From positions 124,001 to 188,000 of the forward strand of contig NZ_JACHWJ010000005.1 in assembly GCF_014191305.1 (NCBI RefSeq): a stretch of DNA of 64,000 bases, given 5' to 3'. Position 1 is the stretch's first letter. Each line of letters starts with the position of its first letter. Shown in pieces: positions 17,480 to 25,654 of this stretch. Source of the DNA: Pseudoclavibacter helvolus (lineage in GTDB: Bacteria > Actinomycetota > Actinomycetes > Actinomycetales > Microbacteriaceae). A program made the translations under genes and the position numbers. Below the pieces are notes generated by a model, which had not been told where the DNA came from, searched no databases, and saw only the letters and a list, made by a program, of their open reading frames with translations.

Positions 17480-18349
17480 TCAGAGCCCGGCCCCAGGAAG
17501 AACCGTGACCAGATCGGCCAGCTCAAGCTCGAGCCCCGGCTTCGCGGCGATGATCAGGCGTCGCCCCTCGCGCCCCAGTCCCTCGCCGACGACAACCGCG
17601 CCGGCCTCACGGGCCACTAGCGCCGCCCCAGCGTGATCCCACGGGTTCAGTCCAGACTCGTAGTACGCATCAAGTCGGTTGATCGCAATGTTGCAGAGAT
17701 CGAGGGATGCGGCACCGACGCGGCGTAGATCGCGCACGCGACCCGCCAAGGTCTTCCACTGCTCCGCCTGCTGCACACGACGCTCGGCCGAATAGCTGAA
17801 CCCCGTGCCGACAAGAGCGAACTCGAGGGGCGGGGCGGCATCCACTCGCAGTTGCACCCCATTGCACCAGGAGCCCTGACCGCGCATGGCGGTGAAGGAC
17901 TCGCGCCCCTCCGGGTTAACCACGGCCGAGGCGAGCGTTGTGAAGCTGGCCGGCTCCGAGCCCGGGTCACCAACAACGACAGCGACGCTCACCGCGTAGT
18001 TGGGGTAGCCGTAGAGGTAGTTGACCGTGCCGTCGATGGGGTCGACCACCCAGGTCAGCCCCGTCGTGCTCGCCGTAGCATCGGACTCCTCCCCGAAGAA
18101 GCCGTCGCCGGGCCGCAGCTCCTCGAGTCGACGACGGATGTGCGCCTCGGACTCCCGGTCGGACGCCGTGACGATGTCGACGGACGACGACTTCGTGTCC
18201 GCGACCGCTACCCCTTCCTTGCGCCGCGCGGCGACGAGCTCGCCAGCCTCGGTGGCCAGTGTGAGCGCGATGTCGAGGAGCTCCTGCAGTTGCTCCGCAG
18301 TGAGCTGGTCAGCGTCTGGCGTGGGCGAGGAGGCGTCGAGTTGAGTCAC
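17480..18349 (-). CDS. Inositol monophosphatase family protein
   Basis: A 289-residue Mg2+-dependent phosphatase from GTG 18349. Family motifs are DIVTASDRESEAHIRRRL, FFGEES, the metal site WVVDPIDGTVNYLYGYPNYA, and the C-terminal NPWDHAGAALVAREAGAVV. Substrates in the family include inositol-1-phosphate, 3'-phosphoadenosine 5'-phosphate, fructose-1,6-bisphosphate and histidinol phosphate; none can be singled out here. An open frame continues upstream into the divergent DeoR promoter but without family sequence, so the GTG is preferred. Confidence 0.88.
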   Translation of the reverse strand: MTQLDASSPTPDADQLTAEQLQELLDIALTLATEAGELVAARRKEGVAVADTKSSSVDIVTASDRESEAHIRRRLEELRPGDGFFGEESDATASTTGLTWVVDPIDGTVNYLYGYPNYAVSVAVVVGDPGSEPASFTTLASAVVNPEGRESFTAMRGQGSWCNGVQLRVDAAPPLEFALVGTGFSYSAERRVQQAEQWKTLAGRVRDLRRVGAASLDLCNIAINRLDAYYESGLNPWDHAGAALVAREAGAVVVGEGLGREGRRLIIAAKPGLELELADLVTVLPGAGL

Positions 18350-18386
18350 TTCTGGAGCGTAGCAAGGCCGCGTTTCCGCCCGCTTC

Positions 18387-18424
18387 TGTGTTTGTGTTTG
18401 TTTCTCTTGTTTTGTTTCCGTTTG
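18387..18424. promoter_or_regulatory. T-rich repeats in the IMPase-fru divergent promoter
   Basis: The 125-bp gap contains tandem TGTTTG hexamers (18389-18394, 18395-18400) and two further TTGTTT variants to 18424. This strand-asymmetric T-rich run is unlike the surrounding GC-rich DNA and is a plausible DeoR-type operator/promoter zone. Role inferred from position only. Confidence 0.4.
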
Positions 18425-18474
18425 CCGCGTACGCTCTCCATCAGAACCAACACTCGGATCGCACAGGAGCATCC

Positions 18475-19260
18475 ATGTACGCAACGGAGAGACACGCGCT
18501 CATCCTCGAACGCATCGCGCAGCACGGGAAAGTCGCCGTGCGAGAACTCGCGGGCGACCTCGACGTCACGCCGGAGACCATCCGCCGCGACCTCGACCAG
18601 CTCGAACTCGAGAGCCTCGTCAGGCGAGTCCACGGCGGCGCCGTCAGCAGCGCACTCGGCAGCCTCGCCGAGACCGCCGTGGCCGACCGCCAGCCCCTCA
18701 ACCACGACGCCAAGGTGCGCATCGGGGAGGCAGCCGAACGCCTCATCCCCCGAGGGTTCACGGGCAGCATCCTCATCGACGCGGGCACGACCACCGCCGA
18801 GATTGCAGCCGCCCTCGTGCGACGCCCCGCCGACGAGCTCGCGAGACTGCAGGTCATCAGCAACTCGCTGCCCATCCTCGCGCTCCTCGTGGCACACAGC
18901 GAGCTCACGACGATCGCCATCGGCGGTCGCGTGCGAGGCCTCACCAGCGCCGCCGTCGGCCCAAGCGCCCTCACTCAGCTCGCGGCCCTCCGCCCGGACC
19001 TCGCCTTTATCGGCACCAACGGCATCAGCGCCGAGTTCGGGCTCAGCACGCCAGACCCTGACGAAGCGGCCGTGAAGTCGGCCATGTGCCGAGGCGCACG
19101 CCGCGTCGTCGTCGCCGTCGACGCATCGAAGTTCGACCAAGACGCCCTCACCCACATCGCACCGCTCTCCAGCGTCGATGCCCTGGTCACCGACCAGCCC
19201 CCGCGTGCGGCACTCGCCGCCGCGCTCACCGAGAACGACGTGGAAGCAGTGCTCGCATGA
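18475..19260 (+). CDS. fruR: DeoR/GlpR-family regulator of the fructose operon
   Basis: A 261-residue DeoR-type repressor from ATG 18475 (AGGAG 6 bp upstream). The N-terminal HTH reads ALILERIAQHGKVAVRELAG followed by TPETIRRDLDQLE, the family signature. The effector domain contains ILIDAGTTTAEIAAAL and GTNGISAEFGLSTPDPDEAA, typical of sugar-phosphate-sensing members. Its TGA overlaps the ATG of the 1-phosphofructokinase gene (ATGA), so it is the first gene of the fru operon. By analogy it should respond to fructose-1-phosphate or fructose-1,6-bisphosphate. Confidence 0.88.
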   Translation: MYATERHALILERIAQHGKVAVRELAGDLDVTPETIRRDLDQLELESLVRRVHGGAVSSALGSLAETAVADRQPLNHDAKVRIGEAAERLIPRGFTGSILIDAGTTTAEIAAALVRRPADELARLQVISNSLPILALLVAHSELTTIAIGGRVRGLTSAAVGPSALTQLAALRPDLAFIGTNGISAEFGLSTPDPDEAAVKSAMCRGARRVVVAVDASKFDQDALTHIAPLSSVDALVTDQPPRAALAAALTENDVEAVLA

Positions 19261-20264
19261 TCGTCACCGTCACCGCCAACCCGGCCATCGACAGAACCCT
19301 CGCCCTCCCGCACGAACTCGCCCGCGGCGAGGTCCAGCGACTCACCGGCAGCGAATCGCAGGCAGGCGGCAAGGGCATCAACGTGTCCCGCGCCCTCCGC
19401 GCATCGAAGCTCGACAACCTCGCCGTCTTCCCCGCGTCCGCCGAGGACGACTTCAAGCACCTCGTCGAAGCCGAAGGACTGCGGATGCTCCCCGTGCGCA
19501 TCGAAGGCAAGGTGCGCACCAACTTCGCCGTCACCGAGACCGACGGGACCACGACCAAGCTCAACGAGCCGGGCCCGCACCTCAGCACGGACGAAGCGGC
19601 CGCCCTCGTCGCCGCCGTCGTCTCCGCGTCCCGCGACGCCGACTGGCTTGTGCTGGCCGGTTCCCTCCCGCTCGGCCTCCACTCCTCCTTCTATGCAACG
19701 CTCATCGAGGCCGTACGCGCCGAACTCGGCGAGGCTGCTCCGCGTGTGGCCGTCGACAGCTCAGACGCCCCACTCGAAGCGCTCCTCGCATCCGGAACCC
19801 GCGTGCAGCTCATCAAGCCCAACGCGTTCGAGCTCGCCGAGCTGAGCGGCATCGCCGACGGAGACACCCTCGAGGCCGACCCGCAACTCGCCGCAGACGC
19901 CGCCGGCTGGGCGCTCGAGAACGGCGCTGACGCCGTCCTCGCCACCCTCGGTGGAGCAGGCGCCATCTACCGCGACGCCACCACGAGCCTCTTCGCCACC
20001 CCGCCACCCACTCGCGTGCGCAGCACCGTCGGAGCAGGCGACTCGTCGCTCGCCGGCTACCTGCTCGCGAGCGTCACCGGGGCCACCCCCGAGCGCGCCC
20101 TCGCCCAAGCCGTCGCCCACGGAAGCGCCGCAGCTTCCCTGCCGGGCAGCGGAGTCCCATCCCCAGAGCAGACACAGCCGGACCTCGTCCGCATCACCCA
20201 CCTCGCCGTCACCGGCGAACACAGCAACAGCATCGCAACCAGCACCAAGGAGAACGCATCATGA
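19257..20264 (+). CDS. fruK: 1-phosphofructokinase
   Basis: A 335-residue PfkB-family kinase. The N terminus MIVTVTANPAIDRTLALPH is characteristic of 1-phosphofructokinases; GGKGINVSRAL gives the substrate loop and TVGAGDSSLAGYLLA the catalytic Asp and anion hole. It phosphorylates the fructose-1-phosphate made by the PTS to fructose-1,6-bisphosphate. It overlaps the regulator upstream by 4 bp and the PTS gene downstream by 4 bp, so the three genes are translationally coupled. Confidence 0.93.
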   Translation: MIVTVTANPAIDRTLALPHELARGEVQRLTGSESQAGGKGINVSRALRASKLDNLAVFPASAEDDFKHLVEAEGLRMLPVRIEGKVRTNFAVTETDGTTTKLNEPGPHLSTDEAAALVAAVVSASRDADWLVLAGSLPLGLHSSFYATLIEAVRAELGEAAPRVAVDSSDAPLEALLASGTRVQLIKPNAFELAELSGIADGDTLEADPQLAADAAGWALENGADAVLATLGGAGAIYRDATTSLFATPPPTRVRSTVGAGDSSLAGYLLASVTGATPERALAQAVAHGSAAASLPGSGVPSPEQTQPDLVRITHLAVTGEHSNSIATSTKENAS

Positions 20265-22300
20265 CCACCTACATCACGCCAGGGCTCGTCGCCCTCGACG
20301 TCGACCTGGGTGCGGACAAGACCGATGTCATCCGCAACCTCGCCGAACGCGTCGTCTCCCAGGGCCGCGCGACCGACGCCGCAGGGCTCGCCGCCGACGC
20401 CCTCGCCCGCGAAGAGCAGGGCTCTACCGGAGTTCCAGGCGGCATCGCAATCCCCCACTGCCGCTCAGGAGCCGTCACCGAAGCCACCCTCGCCATGTCG
20501 CGCCTCAACCCGGGCGTCGACTTCGGAGCTCACGACGGCCCAAGCGACCTCGTCTTCTTTATCGCTGCCCCGGACGGTGCCCACGACGAGCACCTCCAGA
20601 TGCTCTCCAAGCTCGCCCGCTCGCTCATGGTTCCCGAGTTCAACGACTCGCTCCGCGCCGCGAAGACGCCGGAAGAGATCGTCGCGATCGTCGAGAAGGC
20701 GCTCGAGCCAGAGGAAGAGAAGCCGGCCGCGGCAGCCGCACCCGCACCCTCACCCGCCGCGAGCGGCGCATCCACCGGCCCCGTCATCGTGGCCGTCACG
20801 TCCTGCGCAACCGGCATCGCCCACACCTTCATGTCAGCGGATGCCCTCACGGCAAAGGCCAAGGAGATGGGCATCGAGTTCTACGTCGAGCCGCAGGGCT
20901 CCTCGAAGGTCACGCCACTCGACCCCGCCATCATCAAGCGCGCCGACGCCGTCATCTTCGCGAACGACGTCGACGTGCGCGACCGCGGCCGCTTCGCCGG
21001 CAAGCCGGTTGTGCAGTCGCCCGTGAAGCGCGGCATCGACCACCCGGATGAGCTCCTCAACGAAGCCGTTGCAGCAGCCAAGGACCCGAACGCCAAGCGC
21101 GTCCCCGCATCCGACGCCGCCGACTCCTCCGAGAACACGGCCAACGAGAGCGTCGGCGCCCGCATCAAGCGCTGGCTGCTCACGGGCGTCAGCTACATGA
21201 TCCCGTTCGTCGCAGGTGGCGGACTCCTCATCGCGCTCGGCTTCCTCCTCGGCGGCTACGACATCGTCAGCGACGGGCGCAACACCGACATCATCCTGCA
21301 GAACTCGCTCTTCAACCTGCCGCCGGACGAGGCAACCCGCTCGGGCCTCCTCGTTTACCTCGGTGCCGTCGCATCCGCCATCGGGCAGGCGTCGATGGGC
21401 TTCCTCGTGCCAGCCCTCGCCGGCTACATCGCCTACGCCATCGCAGACCGGCCAGGCATCGCGCCCGGCTTCGTCGCCGGTGCCGTCGCAGGCATCATGG
21501 GCGCAGGCTTCATCGGCGGCATCGTCGGTGGCCTCATCGCCGGTGGCGCGGCCTACTGGATCGGCTCCTGGAACGTGCCCCGCTGGATGCGCGGCCTCAT
21601 GCCAGTCGTCATCATCCCGCTGGTCGGCTCCATCATCGCCTCCGGCCTCATGGTCATCCTCCTCGGCGGGCCCATCGCGGCCCTCACCAACGGCCTCAAC
21701 ACCTGGCTCACCGGCCTCACCGGCGCCAGCGCGGTACTCCTCGGCATCATCCTCGGCACCATGATGTGCTTCGACCTCGGAGGCCCCGTCAACAAGGTCG
21801 CCTACGCGTTCGCAGTCGCCGGGCTCGGCGCCGGATCCTTCGACAACCAGGCACCCTGGATGATCATGGCCACCGTCATGGCAGCCGGCATGGTCCCGCC
21901 CCTCGCCATGGCACTCGCCACGACGATCGCACCCCGCCTCTTCTCCCCCGTCGAGAAGGAGAACGGACGCGCGGCCTGGCTCCTCGGAGCGGCCTTCATC
22001 TCAGAAGGCGCCATCCCGTTCGCCGCAGCCGACCCGCTGCGCGTGATCCCCGCGAGCATCCTCGGCGGCGCGGCCACCGGCGCCATCACCATGGCGACGG
22101 GCGTCACCTCGCAGGCACCCCACGGCGGAATCTTCGTCTTCTTCGCCATCGGCAACCTGCTCTGGTTCGTGCTCGCGATCCTCATCGGAACCGTCATCTC
22201 CGGCCTCACCGTCATCGCCCTCAAGAAGTGGGTGCGCAAGGCGCCGGTCGACGCTGACGTGCCCGTCGCCGCATCGCTGCAGGGAGAGCTCGCGCACTAG
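20261..22300 (+). CDS. fruA: PTS fructose transporter subunit IIABC
   Basis: A 679-residue fused permease. The IIA domain (residues 1-150) has the phospho-His in GGIAIPHCRSG; the IIB domain (about 170-275) has the phospho-Cys in VAVTSCATGIAHTFM; the IIC domain follows with about eight to ten membrane segments (YMIPFVAGGGLLIALGFLLG, GGPVNKVAYAF). An Ala/Pro/Glu linker joins IIA and IIB. It imports fructose as fructose-1-phosphate. No HPr gene follows, so HPr must come from elsewhere in the genome. Confidence 0.95.
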   Translation: MTTYITPGLVALDVDLGADKTDVIRNLAERVVSQGRATDAAGLAADALAREEQGSTGVPGGIAIPHCRSGAVTEATLAMSRLNPGVDFGAHDGPSDLVFFIAAPDGAHDEHLQMLSKLARSLMVPEFNDSLRAAKTPEEIVAIVEKALEPEEEKPAAAAAPAPSPAASGASTGPVIVAVTSCATGIAHTFMSADALTAKAKEMGIEFYVEPQGSSKVTPLDPAIIKRADAVIFANDVDVRDRGRFAGKPVVQSPVKRGIDHPDELLNEAVAAAKDPNAKRVPASDAADSSENTANESVGARIKRWLLTGVSYMIPFVAGGGLLIALGFLLGGYDIVSDGRNTDIILQNSLFNLPPDEATRSGLLVYLGAVASAIGQASMGFLVPALAGYIAYAIADRPGIAPGFVAGAVAGIMGAGFIGGIVGGLIAGGAAYWIGSWNVPRWMRGLMPVVIIPLVGSIIASGLMVILLGGPIAALTNGLNTWLTGLTGASAVLLGIILGTMMCFDLGGPVNKVAYAFAVAGLGAGSFDNQAPWMIMATVMAAGMVPPLAMALATTIAPRLFSPVEKENGRAAWLLGAAFISEGAIPFAAADPLRVIPASILGGAATGAITMATGVTSQAPHGGIFVFFAIGNLLWFVLAILIGTVISGLTVIALKKWVRKAPVDADVPVAASLQGELAH

Positions 22301-22384
22301 GTCGCTCGCGCGGTCGGTCGCAGGCCCGTTAGGCCACTCGCACGGCCGCTCGCGTCGGCCGCTCGCGTCGCGGACGCCCCCTCG

Positions 22385-22454
22385 GTCTCGGGATGGGTTT
22401 CTCACTTCGGGATGGGTTGCAACCCATCCGGAAGTGCGAAACCCATCCCGAGAC
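22385..22454. repeat. 70-bp palindromic element, copy 1
   Basis: A nearly perfect 70-bp palindrome: the outer arms GTCTCGGGATGGGTTT and their complement at 22439-22454, an inner CACTTC/GAAGTG pair, and the central dyad GGATGGGTTGCAACCCATCC. It stands between fruA and the symporter gene. A second copy lies at 28755-28824. It could also act as a terminator for the fru operon. Confidence 0.85.
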
Positions 22455-22545
22455 TCGTTAACGTGCGGCCGTGTCAACGCACTCGTCCATCGAGGTAGTC
22501 CGCATCGTTACTCCGGCGAAACTACGCTGCGGGCATACTCACACT

Positions 22546-24015
22546 ATGGACTTCATCAACGAACTCATACTCACCGGCGGTGACGTGCTGTGGACGTGGC
22601 TAGTGCTGCCCATCCTCGCCCTGCTCGGCGTGTATTTCACCGTCCGCTCCGGAGTGGTCCAGTTCCGTCTCATCCCGGAGATGTTCCGCACGCTGACCGA
22701 TAAGACTCCCCTCAACGATGCGGGTGAGCCTCAGTCGGTCTCCGCCTTCCAGGCGTTCACCATCTCCGCCGCTTCGCGCGTCGGTGTCGGCAACATCGCC
22801 GGCGTCGGCACCGCAATCGCCATCGGCGGACCTGGGGCCGTGTTCTGGATGTGGGCGATGGCTTTCATCGGGGGCGCGTCGAGCTTCGTCGAGTCAACGC
22901 TCGGCCAGCTCTACAAGGTGCGGGACAAGGACAGCTTCCGCGGCGGCCCCGCCTACTACATGCAGTACGGTCTCAAGTCTCGGTGGATGGGCATCCTCTT
23001 CGCCGTCATCCTCGTCATCTGCTTCCCGTTCGCGTTCAGCTCCCTTCAGGCGAACACGATCTCGGCCACGGTCTCGGCGAGCTTCGACGGTGACGTCAGC
23101 TGGATCCCCTGGGTCGTCGGGATCGTCCTCGCTGTGCTCACGGCGCTCGTCATCTTCGGCGGCGTGCACCGCATCGCCTCCATCACGCAGGCAGTCGTGC
23201 CACTCATGGCGCTCATGTACCTGCTGATGGGCATCATCATCGTCGGCATGAACATCGACCAGCTCCCAGTCGTGTTCGGGCAGATCTTCACGCAGGCCTT
23301 CGGCTTCAACGAGGTGCTCGGAGCGACGGTCGGAACGATCATCATGACGGGCGTGAAGCGAGGCATGTTCTCGAACGAGGCAGGCCTCGGCTCCGCCCCG
23401 AACGCCGGCGCGAGCGCCGCCGTCACGCACCCCGTCAAGCAGGGCCTCGTGCAGACCCTCGGCGTCTACTTCGACACGTTCCTCGTCTGCTCGATCACGG
23501 CTTTCATCGTCCTCGTCTCGACGCCGGATCTCGCAGGCGCTGAACGAGGAATCGCGCTCACGCAGGCGGCCGTCGTCGGGGCGCTCGGGCCGTGGGCGAA
23601 CATACTGCTGAGCATCATCATCTTCCTGCTCGCCTTCAGTTCCATCATCGGCAACTACTACTACGGCGAGTCGAACATCGAGTTCATCAACCCCAACAAG
23701 ACGGTGCTCACCGTGTACCGATTCGCCGTCGTGGCTGTCGTCCTCCTCGGCTCCATCGCCTCGGCAGACCTCATCTGGAACACGGCCGACGGAATCATGG
23801 GGCTCATGGCGCTCGTAAACCTCGTTGCCATAGGCCTGCTGTCCGGCGTCGCCTTCAAGCTGCTGAAGGATTACACCGACCAGCGCAAGCAAGGCCGCGA
23901 CCCGGTCTTCACCCGCTCGCGCCTCCCCGAATTGCAGGGCGTGCACTGCTGGGAGAACGAGCTCAGCGTCACCGGGCCGCTCACCGTCATCGACGCAACA
24001 AGAACCCGCGCCTGA
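22546..24015 (+). CDS. Alanine/glycine:cation symporter (AGCS family)
   Basis: A 489-residue membrane protein with about ten to eleven helices. Family signatures are AFTISAASRVGVGNIAGVGT near residue 80, the conserved GVKRGMFSNEAGLGSAPNAG about residue 270, and GNYYYGESNIEF in the second half. Members import alanine or glycine with Na+ or H+. The ATG at 22546 lacks a clear ribosome site, so the message may be leaderless or nearly so. It stands alone, ended by a hairpin at 24037. Confidence 0.92.
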   Translation: MDFINELILTGGDVLWTWLVLPILALLGVYFTVRSGVVQFRLIPEMFRTLTDKTPLNDAGEPQSVSAFQAFTISAASRVGVGNIAGVGTAIAIGGPGAVFWMWAMAFIGGASSFVESTLGQLYKVRDKDSFRGGPAYYMQYGLKSRWMGILFAVILVICFPFAFSSLQANTISATVSASFDGDVSWIPWVVGIVLAVLTALVIFGGVHRIASITQAVVPLMALMYLLMGIIIVGMNIDQLPVVFGQIFTQAFGFNEVLGATVGTIIMTGVKRGMFSNEAGLGSAPNAGASAAVTHPVKQGLVQTLGVYFDTFLVCSITAFIVLVSTPDLAGAERGIALTQAAVVGALGPWANILLSIIIFLLAFSSIIGNYYYGESNIEFINPNKTVLTVYRFAVVAVVLLGSIASADLIWNTADGIMGLMALVNLVAIGLLSGVAFKLLKDYTDQRKQGRDPVFTRSRLPELQGVHCWENELSVTGPLTVIDATRTRA

Positions 24016-24036
24016 CGCCAGCCACCTGACGCTCAG

Positions 24037-24084
24037 AACCGGTCCGGGCCTGCATCCACATGCGAAGTGGATGCGGGCCCGGTT
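24037..24084 (+). terminator. Terminator after the AGCS symporter
   Basis: A long imperfect stem, with CTGCATCCAC pairing GTGGATGCGG and flanked by AACCGG/CCGGTT, around a loop ATGCGAA; it begins 22 bp after the stop codon. It can serve both converging genes (AGCS and NhaA). Confidence 0.75.
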
Positions 24085-24136
24085 CGTCTGTTCCCCTGCG
24101 GCCGAGCATGCGCCAACCGGGTTCGAGTTCAGCGAG

Positions 24137-24196
24137 TTCAGCGCGAATCCAGCCGATTCAGCGCGACTCCAACCGTTTCAGCGCAACTCCAGCCGG
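24137..24196. repeat. Three tandem 20-bp repeats
   Basis: Three units of the form TTCAGCGCGAMTCCARCCGN lie at 24137-24156, 24157-24176 and 24177-24196, preceded by a partial GAGTTCAGCG. They occupy the converging gap between the symporter and nhaA stop codons. No function is evident. Confidence 0.7.
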
Positions 24197-24228
24197 TTCG
24201 AGGGCGGGGGCGGTTTCTGACGCCCGCG

Positions 24229-25554
24229 TCAGCTTTCCTTGGTGTGCGGCTGAGCGTCGCGGCCGTCGAGCTGAGCGTCGATGTCCGATTCGTCGCCTTC
24301 GCTGCCGATCGGCGTCCTGTCGACGTCGGGGATGCCGTCCTCGTTCATGTCGTCGCTGCGGGCCCGCTTCGCATCGTGGCGCAGGGTGAAGGCCGCGAGG
24401 ACCGCCGCGAGGAGGCTGCCACCGAGCACGGCGAGCTTCGCCGCTGCCGTGTGCTCCGAGTCGGGGAAGGACAGCTCGGCGATGAGCAGCGAGACGGTGA
24501 AGCCGATGCCTGTGAGGAAGCCCACTGGAAGCAGGTCGCGCACGCCGATCGCGTCTGGTAGCCGCAGCGGTGTGAGCTTCACGACAAGCGCCGTCATGCC
24601 GAGCACGCCGATGAGCTTGCCGAGCACAAGCGCCGCCGCAATCGCCACGAACACCGGCTGGGAGAGCACGGCTCCCAGACCGTCGCCGTCGACGATGTTC
24701 ACGCCCGCAGCGAAGAAGGCGAAGACGGGCAGCGCGAAGCCGGACGAGAACGGCCCGATCTTGTCGCCGAAGCGGTGCGTGCGGGAATCCGTTTCGCCGT
24801 GGACCTTCTTTGAGGGCACGCAGAAGCCGAGGAGCACACCCGCGATGGTGGCGTGCACGCCGGACTCGTGCATGAGCACCCAGGCGACGATGGCGATCGG
24901 GATGAGCAGCCACCACGAAGGACGCTTTGAGCGCACGACAAGCAGGAACACGCCGACCGCGACGAGCGAGCCGAGGAGTGCAAGCACGTTGATGCCGGCC
25001 GTGTAGAAGATCGCGATGATGACGATCGCGAGGAGGTCGTCGACAACCGCGAGCGTCAGCAGGAAGGTGCGCACTCCACGCGGGAGGCCGCGCCCGAAGA
25101 TGGCGAGGACACCGAGCGCGAAGGCGATGTCCGTGGCGGTCGGGATCGCCCAGCCGTGGAGCGCAGAGGTGTCGCCGAGCACCGAGACGGCGATCACGTA
25201 GAAGATCGCTGGCATCGCCATTCCGGCGATCGCTCCGAGGACCGGGACGGCAGCTTCCTTGGGCTTGCGGAGACTGCCCGAGACGAACTCGTGCTTGAGT
25301 TCGACGCCCACGGTGAAGAAGAAGACCGCGAGCAGGCCGTCGGCGGCCCAGGTCGCGAGCGACAGGTCGAGGTGGATGGCGGCGGGCCCGATCCTGATCG
25401 CGCTGAGCGCTTCGTAGCCGCCGCGCCACGGCGAGTTCGCCCAGATGAGCGCGATGGCGGCCGCGAATAGGAGGAGCGCTCCCCCAGTGGTCTCGCGCAT
25501 GATCCACGCGTTCAGTCGCGCGAAGCCTGTCGGTCGTGTGGCGGGTGCTGTCAT
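24229..25554 (-). CDS. nhaA: Na+/H+ antiporter NhaA
   Basis: A 441-residue antiporter from ATG 25554 (AGGAGA 5 bp upstream). NhaA signatures: FFFTVGVELKHEFVSGSLR in helix 2-3, GWAIPTATDIAFALGVLA, the paired transport aspartates in LAVVDDLLAIVIIAIFYTAG, and GFLTGIGFTVSLLIAELSF. A hydrophilic tail of about 50 residues rich in Asp follows. It exchanges Na+ or Li+ for protons in salt and alkaline stress. A longer open frame to 25620 lacks homology. Confidence 0.94.
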   Translation of the reverse strand: MTAPATRPTGFARLNAWIMRETTGGALLLFAAAIALIWANSPWRGGYEALSAIRIGPAAIHLDLSLATWAADGLLAVFFFTVGVELKHEFVSGSLRKPKEAAVPVLGAIAGMAMPAIFYVIAVSVLGDTSALHGWAIPTATDIAFALGVLAIFGRGLPRGVRTFLLTLAVVDDLLAIVIIAIFYTAGINVLALLGSLVAVGVFLLVVRSKRPSWWLLIPIAIVAWVLMHESGVHATIAGVLLGFCVPSKKVHGETDSRTHRFGDKIGPFSSGFALPVFAFFAAGVNIVDGDGLGAVLSQPVFVAIAAALVLGKLIGVLGMTALVVKLTPLRLPDAIGVRDLLPVGFLTGIGFTVSLLIAELSFPDSEHTAAAKLAVLGGSLLAAVLAAFTLRHDAKRARSDDMNEDGIPDVDRTPIGSEGDESDIDAQLDGRDAQPHTKES

Positions 25555-25654
25555 GGTTCTCCTGACGTCTGAGACCGGCCAGCGAAGTGCGGCTCGGCCG
25601 CCGACCAGACTTCCCGGCACACCGGGATTCGAGTCTACCGCCGAACGATGCCGG